Assembly (NCBI RefSeq): GCF_014648095.1
Contig: NZ_BMQL01000014.1
Span: 39,376-103,375 of the forward strand
Direction of reading: 5' to 3'
DNA length: 64,000 nt
DNA from: Deinococcus ruber
GTDB lineage: Bacteria > Deinococcota > Deinococci > Deinococcales > Deinococcaceae
Shown here one piece after another: positions 1 through 7,578 of this stretch. Below the pieces are notes generated by a model. That model made no database searches and was not told the DNA's origin. It saw only the letters and a list, made by a program, of their open reading frames with translations. The translations under genes and the position numbers were made by a program. Numbering within the stretch: the stretch's first letter is position 1; every line of letters starts with the position of its first letter.

Positions 1-245
1 CCGATGCGGCGACGCAGCGTTCTGAGTTTGGCTCCCTGCGCGAAGGCGATGTCGTCGCCGTCGATCAGGATCTGCCCCGAGGTGGCGTCGTTCAGGCGGT
101 TCAGGCAGCGCAGGAAAGTGCTCTTGCCCGCGCCCGACAGTCCGATCACGCAGATGAACTCGCCGTCCTGAATATTCACGTTTACGTCGTCGAGGCCGCG
201 TGTGCCGTTGGAATAAATTTTGGTGAGGTTATTGACTTGAATCAC
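1..245 (-). CDS. phnC: Phosphonate-type ABC transporter ATP-binding protein, partial (C-terminus outside window)
   Basis: Only the first ~81 residues lie in the window. Translation of the minus strand from a GTG at 243-245 gives an ABC ATPase N-terminus with a Walker A motif GLSGAGKST near residue 35 followed by FLRCLNRL, the pattern of PhnC proteins. A GGAG lies 6 nt before the GTG, which decides the start. The solute-binding gene phnD lies just upstream on the same strand, so this should be the ATPase energising uptake of phosphonate, phosphite or a related phosphorus compound across the cytoplasmic membrane. The permease (phnE) would be expected beyond the window edge. Family call is firm; the substrate is inferred. 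Confidence 0.88.
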   Translation of the reverse strand, partial: MIQVNNLTKIYSNGTRGLDDVNVNIQDGEFICVIGLSGAGKSTFLRCLNRLNDATSGQILIDGDDIAFAQGAKLRTLRRRI

Positions 246-280
246 TCGTACTCCGGGGATGTGCTGTGTGCTCTGAGCGA

Positions 281-415
281 TGGGCCAGAAGCTAAAAACC
301 GTAAGGCAGTTGATAGAGAGCAGGCATGAAGTCGAGAACAGCAGAGCATTTCAACTGCCGGTTCCACTGCCTGCTCTAACAGCAGTGGGCCAGAAGCTGA
401 ATGCTCGTGGCCCAC
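281..415. repeat. Structured spacer between phnD and phnC with direct and inverted repeats
   Basis: The 234-base gap holds a direct repeat TGGGCCAGAAGCT at 281-293 and 386-398, and perfect inverted repeats: GGCAGTTGA 305-313 with 351-359, AGAGCAGGCA 317-326 with 368-377, and GTGGGCCA 385-392 with 408-415. The first two pairs interleave, so as RNA they could form a pseudoknot-like fold, or they may be remains of small interspersed repeats. No gene is visible here. The structure could differentially stabilise the binding-protein part of the transcript; this is inference. Confidence 0.5.
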
Positions 416-479
416 CTTCCGCACCGCTCGACGCGTTTTCAGTCCTGCTGGCGCTCCTGCTCGGCGTTACTGCTTGTTG

Positions 480-1370
480 TTACTTCTTGGCGCTGGCGGC
501 GATGGCCTGACGCACGACGTTGTAGTCGCTGTCTTTGGCCGGAATCATGCTGTCGATGGTGTACAGCTTCTTCAGCAGGCCAGCCGCTGCCGGGTCGCTG
601 CTCATGCCCACGATGGCGCTCCGGATACGGGTGGTCACGTCGGCGCAACCGGTCTGATAGTCGGCCCGCACGCTCAGGGTGTCGCCGGGAATCGGCTTGC
701 TGTAAACCACCGGGGTCAGGGCGGCGGCCTTGTCGGCGGGCAGGTACTGCGTCCAGCTTCCGCTGGTGCCGGAGGTGTTGTTCGAGAAGGTGGCAATGAC
801 GTCGACGCTGCCGTTGGCGAGTGCCAGCACGGCGGCGTCATGCTTGCCCGCGAAGGTCTGCTTGCTGAAGAAGGTGTCGGGGTTGACGCCCTTGGCGACC
901 AGCGTGGCGCGGGGGAAGGTGTATCCGGCGGCGCTGTTGGGGTCGATCCAGGCAATCGTCTTGCCGCGCATGTCGTTCAGGGTCTTGATGCCGCTGTCCT
1001 TGCGAACCACGAACGCCGCCCAGTAGTACGGGCCGCCGTTCCGAACGCTCTTGAGCAGTACCTGAGCGTTGGCCTCGTCGTGGGCCTGCACGTAGCTGAC
1101 CGGGCTGAGCCAGGCGAAGTCGAGCTTGCCGCTGCGGGTGGCCTCGACCAGCGCCTGATAGTCCTGGGCGACGGTGGTCTTGACCTGAATCCCGCGCACC
1201 TTGCTCTCCAGGTACTTGGCGATGGCGGTGCCGTTGGTCAACACGGCGGCGCTGTCCTGGGCAGGGTTGAAGCCCATGTTCACGACACGGCAGTTCTCGG
1301 CGGCGCTGGCAGCACCGACGCTCGCCAGGATACCCAGGGCCAGCACACTCGTCAGACGGATGTTCTTCAT
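480..1370 (-). CDS. phnD: Phosphate/phosphite/phosphonate ABC transporter substrate-binding protein
   Basis: 296 residues. A typical signal peptide (MKNIRLTSVLALG, cleavage near ASAAE) precedes a PhnD-family periplasmic binding fold. Recognisable stretches are the N-terminal GFNPAQDSAAVL segment, DFAWLSPVSYVQAH near residue 110, GKTIAWIDPNSAAGYTFP near 160 and HDAAVLALANGSVDVIATF near 205. It would capture an oxidised or reduced phosphorus compound outside the membrane and hand it to the PhnC/PhnE transporter. GAGG lies 8 nt before the ATG. It is followed on the same strand by phnC after a repeat-rich spacer. Ligand identity (phosphonate, phosphite or phosphate) cannot be read from sequence. 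Confidence 0.9.
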   Translation of the reverse strand: MKNIRLTSVLALGILASVGAASAAENCRVVNMGFNPAQDSAAVLTNGTAIAKYLESKVRGIQVKTTVAQDYQALVEATRSGKLDFAWLSPVSYVQAHDEANAQVLLKSVRNGGPYYWAAFVVRKDSGIKTLNDMRGKTIAWIDPNSAAGYTFPRATLVAKGVNPDTFFSKQTFAGKHDAAVLALANGSVDVIATFSNNTSGTSGSWTQYLPADKAAALTPVVYSKPIPGDTLSVRADYQTGCADVTTRIRSAIVGMSSDPAAAGLLKKLYTIDSMIPAKDSDYNVVRQAIAASAKK

Positions 1371-1854
1371 AGGAAACCTCGATCACAGCAGGGAAAGACG
1401 GCGAAAACGGAACAACGCGGGCGACAACAGACAGAAAAGGGGCAGCAGTCAGATGACCGGCACGCACCTACATGTTTGAGAGAAACGGTCAGAAGACAAC
1501 GAAAAGAAGACGCACCGCCTGCATTCAGCTCGGAGTATAGAACATAGCCCATGCTCAACAAATGAGGCCGCCACCGAAGCAGGAAAGGCAGGGAAAAAGA
1601 GCGAACTCTTTCACAGACGGTCTTCTCGCGGTTCGGAAGAAGGGCTGCCTGTCGGTGCCGCTCCTACTGTACGGGAACCGGAAACCGGGGCGTATACGGT
1701 TTTTCACCCTGGTCTGTCGCCTCCGTCGCTGCCCGGTTCGGCGCGGAGTGCGGTTCCGGCACGCTGCTGGCGGCCCTCTGCGGGTCATCAGCGCCGGGTG
1801 CCCTGTAATTCCACTCTCGGCTGAGGGCGGACGTTCGGCATATACTGACGCACC
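1371..1854. other. Intergenic region upstream of phnD and of the SDR gene
   Basis: No convincing gene is seen in this 484-base gap; open frames here are Arg/Pro-rich and lack start signals or family resemblance. It carries a candidate minus-strand promoter for phnD (TATACT at 1539-1534 with a weak TTGTTG 16 nt upstream), which would give phnD a leader of about 150 nt, and the leaderless-type TATACT at 1841-1846 for the plus-strand gene at 1855. Confidence 0.4.
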
Positions 1855-2586
1855 ATGCCGCTCTTACCGCCAGACACCCGCCTTCAGGGACAGGTCATCG
1901 CCGTCACAAGCGCCGATCAGGGGTATGGCCGCATCATCAGCAGCGCTCTGGCCCGCTGCGGGGCCGATGTGGTCCTGATCGGCAACAACCCCGAGACGCT
2001 CGCTGCCCATGCCAGCAGCATCGAAAACGCCAGCAGCCTGCGCGGCGGCGGCACCGCCATTCCGATCAAGGCCGACGTGGGCGTTCCGATGGACTGGCGC
2101 AGCGCTCAGCAGCGCATTCTGGAAATTTTCGGCGTGCTGCACGGCATCGTGCATCTGGCCGACAAACGCGCCATGAGCAGCTTCACCACGCTCAGCGAGG
2201 GCGAATGGATGGACCTGTTCAACTGCAACGTCAAATCGAGCGTGGGCATCGCGCAGATTGCCCGGCGCTACCTGCCGAGCACCTGGCTGACCATCATCGG
2301 GCCGCACCTCGACGAAAAGGGGCTGCACACCTCGCCGCAGCGCGGGGCACTGAAAGGACTGGTCGAGCAGGCGTATACCGAGGAGTTGCGGGCCAATCTG
2401 GTGCTGCCCGGACGCGCCGCCAGCAGCGACGAAACGCTGGATCGCCCGCTGGCCGATGCGGTGCTGGCCCTTGCCATGCCAGAACTGAGCCACCTGACAG
2501 GAAACATCGTGCGCGTGCCGATGCCTGCCGTCTCCAGCCTGCGCGGCGACCAGGGTGCGCTGCTGACAGGTCTGATGGAGCGCTGA
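1855..2586 (+). CDS. Degenerate short-chain dehydrogenase/reductase-like protein
   Basis: 243 residues with an SDR Rossmann layout, but key positions are changed. The cofactor motif TGxxxGxG is TSADQGYG (residues ~18-25). The NNAG motif is replaced by HLADKRA (~100). The catalytic YxxxK region aligns as TSPQRGALKGL (~162-172), so neither the Tyr nor the Lys is present, although the following helix and a PGRA turn survive. It may be a non-catalytic or structural SDR, or use altered chemistry. TATACT ends 8 nt before the ATG, so the mRNA is probably nearly leaderless. nrdR begins 1 nt after its stop, so the two are likely co-transcribed. Confidence 0.75.
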   Translation: MPLLPPDTRLQGQVIAVTSADQGYGRIISSALARCGADVVLIGNNPETLAAHASSIENASSLRGGGTAIPIKADVGVPMDWRSAQQRILEIFGVLHGIVHLADKRAMSSFTTLSEGEWMDLFNCNVKSSVGIAQIARRYLPSTWLTIIGPHLDEKGLHTSPQRGALKGLVEQAYTEELRANLVLPGRAASSDETLDRPLADAVLALAMPELSHLTGNIVRVPMPAVSSLRGDQGALLTGLMER

Positions 2587-2587
2587 G

Positions 2588-3034
2588 ATGCGCTGTCCGT
2601 ACTGCTCGTTTGCCGACAGCCGGGTGGTCAATTCGCGCAGCGGCGACGACGGCAGCGCCATCCGGCGGCGGCGCGAATGCCTGAACTGCGCCCGGCGCTT
2701 CACCACCTACGAACGCGCTCAGCTCGAACCGCTGATGGTACTCAAGCGCGGCGGCGTGCGGCAGGCGTTCAACCCCGACAAGCTGCTGCGGGGGCTGGTG
2801 CTCGCCACCGAAAAGCGCCCGATCTCGGCGGAAACCCTGCGGGCCTTTGCCTACGGCTTCGAGGATGAGGTGCAGGCTCCCGAGATCGACTCCCGCGAGA
2901 TCGGCAAGCGGGCCATGACCTTTCTGCGCCCGCTCGACGACGTGGCCTACATCCGCTTTGCCAGCGTGTACCGCGACTTCGACAGCCTGGAGCGCTTTAT
3001 TGAGGAAATTCAGGGCCTCAAGGACGAAGGGTAA
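2588..3034 (+). CDS. nrdR: Transcriptional repressor NrdR of ribonucleotide reductase genes
   Basis: 148 residues, the normal family length. The N-terminal zinc ribbon is visible as CPYC (residues 3-6) and CLNC (31-34) with the family signature DSRVVNSR and the RRRREC run. An ATP-cone domain follows (PLMVLKRGGVRQAFNPDKLLRGL). NrdR senses nucleotide (ATP/dATP) status through the cone and represses nrd operons by binding paired NrdR boxes. No nrd gene is in the window. It starts 1 nt after the stop of the SDR-like gene, which suggests translational coupling. Confidence 0.97.
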   Translation: MRCPYCSFADSRVVNSRSGDDGSAIRRRRECLNCARRFTTYERAQLEPLMVLKRGGVRQAFNPDKLLRGLVLATEKRPISAETLRAFAYGFEDEVQAPEIDSREIGKRAMTFLRPLDDVAYIRFASVYRDFDSLERFIEEIQGLKDEG

Positions 3035-3054
3035 CAGGCGAGGGATAACAGGCG

Positions 3055-3561
3055 TCAGCTGGAGGAAGTGCCCGAACTGGCGTTGGCCGCGTTCTGCTCG
3101 TCTTCCAGGGCCTTGTACGCGCACAGGGCCGCCAGCACCGCCAGTCCGAAGGGAACATCCGGGCTGCCGAGTTCCAGGTCCACATCTTTGCCCTCGATGT
3201 GGCCGCCGATACGTCCGCGCACCCGCTGACCGTCGAGGTGCAGCGCGATGTCTTTGCCGGAAATTCTGCCGCTGTACCGCCCCTGGGCCTGTCCACCCGA
3301 CAGGTCGGCGTGTACGTCGTCGCCGTCGATTCGCCCACCCAGACGCACCTGCACGGCATCGGCACTTACCCGCCCGTCGGCATCGAAACCCCCGATATGA
3401 CCTCCGATACGCCCACTGACGCGCTCGCCGTCCAGCGTCAGGTGAATGTCTTTGCCCTGAAAGGTTCCCCCGATGCGGCCCGACAGTTCGCGCCCATTCC
3501 AGCGGGCATGCAGATCGTAGCCGAGGCGCAGCCCGCCGATACGTCCGTTCACTTCGCTCAT
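3055..3561 (-). CDS. GRIGG-repeat protein of unknown function
   Basis: 168 residues from the ATG at 3561. The body is built of about six imperfect units of ~18-22 residues, each opening with a GRIGG-like box (GRIGG, GRIGG, GRIGG, RLGG, GRYSG, GRIGG) and followed by alternating hydrophobic/charged strands such as GKDIHLTLDGERV and GKDIALHLDGQRV. This resembles a small beta-solenoid or bactofilin-like fold. The last ~40 residues contain a hydrophobic helix (PFGLAVLAALCAYKALE) and a Ser-rich tail. There is no signal peptide. An in-frame ATG at 3627 would add 22 residues of poor, Arg-rich sequence and was not used. Function unknown. Confidence 0.7.
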   Translation of the reverse strand: MSEVNGRIGGLRLGYDLHARWNGRELSGRIGGTFQGKDIHLTLDGERVSGRIGGHIGGFDADGRVSADAVQVRLGGRIDGDDVHADLSGGQAQGRYSGRISGKDIALHLDGQRVRGRIGGHIEGKDVDLELGSPDVPFGLAVLAALCAYKALEDEQNAANASSGTSSS

Positions 3562-3588
3562 ACGCTCAGGATAGACCTTGCAGGAAAG

Positions 3589-3620
3589 CGGGGCACCGAA
3601 CGCTCTCGCCCGGTGCCCCG
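3589..3620 (-). terminator. Hairpin downstream of the cyclophilin gene
   Basis: CGGGGCACCG at 3589-3598 pairs perfectly with CGGTGCCCCG at 3611-3620 (10-bp stem, 12-nt loop). On the minus strand it is followed by a short T-containing run. Likely terminator for the cyclophilin gene ending at 3674. Confidence 0.6.
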
Positions 3621-3645
3621 CCCTCATTTCTTTGCTGCTGCTGGC

Positions 3646-3687
3646 TTACTTCTCAGTGTTTACTTCTCGGCGTTTACTTCTCGACCA
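3646..3687. repeat. Three tandem 14-bp repeats spanning a stop codon
   Basis: TTACTTCTC plus five variable bases occurs three times (3646, 3660, 3674). The third copy contains the end of the cyclophilin gene on the minus strand (GAGAAGTAA), so the stop codon and its context have been duplicated downstream. Confidence 0.8.
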
Positions 3688-4237
3688 CGTAGGCCCGCTC
3701 GATGCGGTCGGGCGTGCCGGGGCCGCCGGGATTGATGCGGGTGATGCTGTTCAGCACGTCCATTCCCTCGACCACGCGCCCGAAGACGGTATGGCGTCCG
3801 TCGAGGTGCGGCGTGGGCACGAAGGTCATGAAAATCTGCGAGCCGTTGGTGTTGGGGCCACGGTTCGCCATGCTCAGCACGCCGGGCTGATCGTGGCGCT
3901 TGCTGGTGCGCTCGTCGGCAAAGTCGTAGCCGGGGCCGCCCGAACCGGTGCCGGTGGGGTCGCCCGTCTGGGCCATGAAACCGTCGAGAACGCGGTGAAA
4001 CACGATGCCGTCGTAGTAATGATGGCGGATCAGGTACACGAAGCTGTTGACGGTGTTGGGCACCTCGTCGGCATCGAGGTCCATCACGATGCGGCCCTTG
4101 CTGGTCTCGAAGACCGCCTGATAGTGCTTGCCCTTCTCGATGCCCTCGCCCATGCCCGGAGCCTTGCCGAAGCGCGTCTGGCGCTCGCTGCTGAGTTCGG
4201 GCGTGAGGGTATAGCCTGCCGGAATGTAGGGTTCCAT
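3674..4237 (-). CDS. Peptidyl-prolyl cis-trans isomerase, cyclophilin type (cytoplasmic)
   Basis: 187 residues. The cyclophilin core is clear: [23 protein letters not shown], then [35 protein letters not shown] and [14 protein letters not shown]. These include the catalytic Arg of FHRV and the QIFMTF strand. There is no signal peptide, so it should act on proline bonds of cytoplasmic proteins. The start MEPYIPAGY was chosen because its N-terminus matches the neighbouring paralogue (IPSGYTL) and CATAAT lies 7 nt upstream, a leaderless-type -10. It lies downstream of the lipoprotein paralogue at 4333-5097, probably after a duplication. Confidence 0.92.
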   Translation of the reverse strand: MEPYIPAGYTLTPELSSERQTRFGKAPGMGEGIEKGKHYQAVFETSKGRIVMDLDADEVPNTVNSFVYLIRHHYYDGIVFHRVLDGFMAQTGDPTGTGSGGPGYDFADERTSKRHDQPGVLSMANRGPNTNGSQIFMTFVPTPHLDGRHTVFGRVVEGMDVLNSITRINPGGPGTPDRIERAYVVEK

Positions 4238-4269
4238 GCAGGCCATTATGCAAGATAGGCCAGCGAAAA

Positions 4270-4322
4270 TGGGGAGTGGGAAGTGGGCAGGGCATTCACC
4301 CACTCCCTACTTCCCACTCTCC
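4270..4322. repeat. G-rich inverted repeat with ~7-nt periodicity between the two cyclophilin genes
   Basis: GGGAGTGGGAAGTGGG on the left is mirrored by CCCACTCCCTACTTCCCACT on the right. The arms are made of GGGAAGT/GGGAGT-like heptads. It can form a hairpin in the transcript downstream of the lipoprotein gene and may serve as its terminator; low-complexity origin is also possible. Confidence 0.55.
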
Positions 4323-4332
4323 ACTTCCACAT

Positions 4333-5097
4333 TTACTTGTTCTTACTCAGAATCCGCACGCTCAGAATCTTGTCGTTGGTGATGCCCGCAATCGGCACTT
4401 CCTGCCCGGTGCTGGGGTCGGCGGTGGCAGTGCGCGTCAGTTTTGCCAGCACGTCCTGACCCTTCACGACCTTGCCGAACAGGTTGTATTTGCCGTCGAG
4501 AAAATCGGCAGGCGCAAAGGTCATGAAGAACTGCGAACCGTTGGTATTGGGGCCGCTGTTCGCCATCGCCAGCATGCCGGGCGCGTCGAATTTCAGGCTC
4601 TGGCGAATCTCGTCGGCAAATGCGTAGCCGGGGCCACCCTGCCCCCACGTCGCCTGCTCGCCCTTCAGGGTGTTCGGGTCGCCGGTCTGCGCCATGAAGC
4701 CGTCGAGGACACGGTGAAACAGAATGCCGTCGTAGAAGTGATTGCGGGCCAGCGTGATGAAGTTATTGACCGTTACAGGCGTCTTGTCTTCGTACAGATC
4801 GGCCAGAATCTGCCCCTTGCTGGTGTCGATCAGGGCGTAGTAGTCGGTGCCGTCCTTGAGCGTGCGGGCAGGCTCGGCGGCGAACTTGTACACCGGCTTG
4901 CTGCTGACCGGAGCGACCAGGGTATAGCCGCTGGGAATGGCCCCCGGTGCGCTGACAGCAGGCGTGGCCGGGGTCGCAGGCGTGGTGGTGTCGGTCTTGG
5001 CGGAATCGGTCTTGGTATCGGTGCTGGCGGTATCGGCAGCCTTTTTACAGGCCACCAGCGAGAGCAGCAGCAGCGTGAGCACGGCGGCATTCTTCAT
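4333..5097 (-). CDS. Peptidyl-prolyl cis-trans isomerase lipoprotein, cyclophilin type
   Basis: 254 residues. A lipoprotein signal peptide ends in the lipobox LVAC (Cys17), followed by a Thr/Asp/Ala/Pro-rich linker of about 40 residues and a cyclophilin domain ([38 protein letters not shown]). It is expected to be anchored outside the cytoplasmic membrane and to assist folding of exported proteins. It is paralogous to the cytoplasmic cyclophilin downstream, with an insertion ([11 protein letters not shown]) before the GPGYAFADE motif. TACACT lies 7 nt before the ATG, so the mRNA is probably leaderless. Confidence 0.93.
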   Translation of the reverse strand: MKNAAVLTLLLLSLVACKKAADTASTDTKTDSAKTDTTTPATPATPAVSAPGAIPSGYTLVAPVSSKPVYKFAAEPARTLKDGTDYYALIDTSKGQILADLYEDKTPVTVNNFITLARNHFYDGILFHRVLDGFMAQTGDPNTLKGEQATWGQGGPGYAFADEIRQSLKFDAPGMLAMANSGPNTNGSQFFMTFAPADFLDGKYNLFGKVVKGQDVLAKLTRTATADPSTGQEVPIAGITNDKILSVRILSKNK

Positions 5098-5166
5098 CGG
5101 GGTCAGTGTAGCGGAGCCGCGTAAGAAAGGCGTGATGCTGTACAGCCACAGGCCCTGCCGCCCGGC

Positions 5167-6300
5167 TCAGTCGCGCCGCGTCCCGAGCAGCCGTTCCACA
5201 GCGTCCATGCGGCTCTGAACCTCTTCACGGCTCTCCCCCACCACGTTCACGTGTCCCAGCTTTCGGCCCGGCCTGTTGGCCTTGTGATACCAGTGCAGCC
5301 GCGTTCCCCGCAGGCATTCCAGGCCGTCCCAGTCGGGTTCGTCACCTTCTTCCCAGCCCAGGATATTGACCATACCGCACGGCAGCAGCGGCCCGAAGTC
5401 TTGCAGTGGCAGGCCCAGCGCCGCCCGCACCGCCGCCTCGAACTGGCTGACGCCGCCGCCGTCCTGCGTCAGATGCCCGGAGTTGTGCACACGCGGGGCG
5501 ACCTCGTTGACCAGCAGTTCGCCGCCCGGAAGCTCGAAAAATTCCAGCGTGATCAGGCCGACCACGTCCCAGGCTTCTGCAACAGAGCGGGCGATGCGCC
5601 GAGCGTGCTGTTCGGTGCCGACCCCGCCCGGCGCGGCGCTGCTGGCCGCCGGAAAGATGCTGCGCCTCAGAATGCCGCCCGCATGAACGTTCTCGACCAG
5701 CGGGCCATAGCTGATGGTGCCGTCCTGCCCGCGTGCCACCCCCAGACTGACCTCGCGCACAAAAGGCACCAGCCCCTCCAGCACGCAGGGCACGCCGCCC
5801 ATCTCCTTCCACGCCGCCCGCAACTCGGCAGCACTGCCGATCCGCGCCTGTCCTTTGCCGTCGTAGCCGAGTTCCGACGTTTTGAGAATGCCGGTGCCGC
5901 CCACCGTTTTCAGCGCCCCCGACAGGTCGGCAGCGTGTTCGATGACGACATAGGGCGCAACTTCGGCTCCGGCCTCCACCAGCGCGGCCTTCTCGCGGGC
6001 GCGGTGCTTGCTGAGGTGCAGCACGGCAGGCGACGGACGCAGCGGCACGCGGCCCTGAAGCGCGGCGGTCGCCTCGGTGGGCACGTTCTCGAATTCCAGC
6101 GTCACGGCGTCGCACTGGGCCAGCTGGTCCAGGCCCGCCGCATCGGTGTAAGCGGCCTGAAGGTGTTCGGCACTCAGGCGGGCCGGAGCCTGCGGATCGG
6201 GTTCCAGCACCACGCAGCGCACACCCAGCGGAATGGCCGCCAGCGACAGCATCTGCGCCAGTTGCCCGCCCCCCAGAATGCCGAGAGTGTAGATCTTCAT
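5167..6300 (-). CDS. purK: N5-carboxyaminoimidazole ribonucleotide synthase
   Basis: 377 residues, ATP-grasp family. It opens with the PurK signature LGILGGGQLAQML, has the cofactor region VGGTGILKTSELGYDGKGQ near residue 130-150, and VNEVAPRVHNSGHLTQDG near 265. It converts AIR, ATP and bicarbonate to N5-CAIR in purine synthesis. Its ATG overlaps the purE stop by 4 nt (ATGA), giving a translationally coupled purE-purK operon. Confidence 0.97.
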   Translation of the reverse strand: MKIYTLGILGGGQLAQMLSLAAIPLGVRCVVLEPDPQAPARLSAEHLQAAYTDAAGLDQLAQCDAVTLEFENVPTEATAALQGRVPLRPSPAVLHLSKHRAREKAALVEAGAEVAPYVVIEHAADLSGALKTVGGTGILKTSELGYDGKGQARIGSAAELRAAWKEMGGVPCVLEGLVPFVREVSLGVARGQDGTISYGPLVENVHAGGILRRSIFPAASSAAPGGVGTEQHARRIARSVAEAWDVVGLITLEFFELPGGELLVNEVAPRVHNSGHLTQDGGGVSQFEAAVRAALGLPLQDFGPLLPCGMVNILGWEEGDEPDWDGLECLRGTRLHWYHKANRPGRKLGHVNVVGESREEVQSRMDAVERLLGTRRD

Positions 6301-6812
6301 GCCTCGCCCGCCTGGGGGTGGCCCTCGAAATACGGATCGTCCAGCACGGCCCGCGTCTGGGCAGCGCGGTAGGCGTCCAGACGTTGCCGCACGTCCAGAT
6401 CGGTTCCGGCCAGCAGCGCAGCGGCGAACAGCGCAGCGTTCTTGGCCCCCGCTGGCCCGATGGCGAAGGTGGCGACCGGCACCCCGGCGGGCATCTGCAC
6501 GATGCTCAGCAGGCTGTCCTGACCGCTGAGCGCCCGCGACTGCACAGGCACGCCCAACACCGGCACCCGCGTAAAGGCCGCCAGCATGCCCGGCAGATGC
6601 GCCGCGCCGCCCGCTCCGGCGATGATGGCCCGCAGGTTCAGGCGTTCGGCACGCGCCGCGTAGGTGGGCAGCAGGTGGGGCGTGCGGTGGGCGCTCAGCA
6701 CGCGCACTTCGTAGGGAACGGCGAGGGCTTGCAGCACTTCCAGCGCCCCGGACATGGTGTCGTAATCGCTTCGGCTGCCCATGACGACGCCGATGAGGGG
6801 TTGGGGGGTCAT
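6297..6812 (-). CDS. purE: N5-carboxyaminoimidazole ribonucleotide mutase
   Basis: 171 residues, class I PurE. The motif GVVMGSRSDYDTM at the N-terminus binds the substrate phosphate; RVLSAHRTP (residue ~38) and AGAGGAAHLPGMLA (~67) are the active-site loops. It converts N5-CAIR to CAIR after PurK. First gene of a purE-purK operon. TAAACT lies 7 nt before the ATG, so the message is probably leaderless. The first inverted-repeat element begins about 20 nt upstream. Confidence 0.97.
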   Translation of the reverse strand: MTPQPLIGVVMGSRSDYDTMSGALEVLQALAVPYEVRVLSAHRTPHLLPTYAARAERLNLRAIIAGAGGAAHLPGMLAAFTRVPVLGVPVQSRALSGQDSLLSIVQMPAGVPVATFAIGPAGAKNAALFAAALLAGTDLDVRQRLDAYRAAQTRAVLDDPYFEGHPQAGEA

Positions 6813-6819
6813 GGGGGGT

Positions 6820-6825
6820 AGTTTA
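6820..6825 (-). promoter_or_regulatory. Leaderless-type -10 box of purE
   Basis: TAAACT on the minus strand, 7 nt before the purE ATG. The position fits a transcript beginning at or next to the start codon. Confidence 0.65.
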
Positions 6826-6832
6826 TCGGGGA

Positions 6833-7533
6833 TTTGGGGGGTTTGGTTTCGGTTGGCTGGGGGATCGGATGTTGCTTTGGATGCCTACCCCCCCAGCCCC
6901 CCTCTCCAGAGGACAGGGGGGAGCGAACAGATTCGTCAAGCGCTGTCGCAGTCTGGAAGCGGCGTGCTCTGTCTTCGCCCGTTGCAGCGTTTGATCTTGT
7001 TGGTTGCTGCACCACGACCGGCGTAAGGCCGCTTCGTTCATGTTTCCAAATCGCCCAATCTAGCGCTGTCAAAGCCCTGCCTGGGCGCGGCCTTCATCGC
7101 CCACAACCCTCGGTCAGTTATCTGTTCTGCCTGCCCTGTCATTCCCACATCGGCCGCTTCAACAGCAACAGCATCAGAAAGCAAGCGCTCTGGCTTCTCT
7201 GACAAAAGTAGACGATGCGGGGCGAAGCCTGGAAGCTCAGCAACATGGACGCCGCACCGCCTTCGGCGCATTGAGGCGCGGCACTGTGGAGCGAACTTGG
7301 CAACTTCAACGAAATGGGCAACCAAATCAACTGGAGCGCATCGGCGCGGCAGTGGATGATTCACAACAGGATGCAACGTTGTAACGGACGAAGAAAGGGC
7401 ACGCCGCTTCCAGACGGCGACCAGCGCTTGACGCTCTGTTAGCTCCCCCCTGCCCGGTGGGGTAGGGGGGCTGGGGGGGTAGGCATTCAAAGCAGCCACC
7501 AATCTCCCACCCAACCGCAAACCCCCCACCGTA
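6833..7533. repeat. Non-coding inverted-repeat element, copy 1 (~700 bp)
   Basis: The two ends are long imperfect inverted repeats of roughly 170 bp. The left end reads GCTTTGGATGCCTACC then CCCCAGCCCCCCT (from 6874). The right end is its reverse complement, AGGGGGGCTGGGGGGG then TAGGCATTCAAAGC (to 7493). The match continues inwards through GTCAAGCGCTG and TCTGGAAGCGGCGTG and outwards through the GGTTGG-rich flanks. The centre has no credible gene; open frames are spurious Arg/Pro-rich. A diverged copy with the same ends and centre lies at 19441-20128. This is the structure of a non-autonomous, MITE-like interspersed repeat; no transposase is present. Confidence 0.85.
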
Positions 7534-7566
7534 ACCCTCCCCGCCCTCCCAACCCCACCCCAGGCG

Positions 7567-7572
7567 TACCAT
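7567..7572 (+). promoter_or_regulatory. Leaderless-type -10 box of mqnC
   Basis: TACCAT exactly 6 nt before the mqnC ATG, just outside the right end of the inverted-repeat element. Confidence 0.5.
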
Positions 7573-7578
7573 ACATCC

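Noticed and set aside
474..1547. Long plus-strand open frame opposite phnD
   Set aside because: It is antisense to a clear binding-protein gene, is rich in Gly/Ala/Val/Arg from reverse GC3 codons and matches no family.
1371..1560. Possible riboswitch in the phnD leader
   Set aside because: The leader could be ~150 nt but I could not find a conserved aptamer pattern or a terminator/antiterminator pair.
6834..7202. Small open frames inside the inverted-repeat elements (also 7038-7580, 19424-20140)
   Set aside because: Both strands of both copies give Pro/Arg-rich products containing the translated G/C runs; no ribosome binding site and frames shift between copies.
6833..7533. Possible CRISPR or insertion sequence in the repeat regions
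   Set aside because: There are no short regularly spaced repeats and no transposase; the structure is two large inverted arms.
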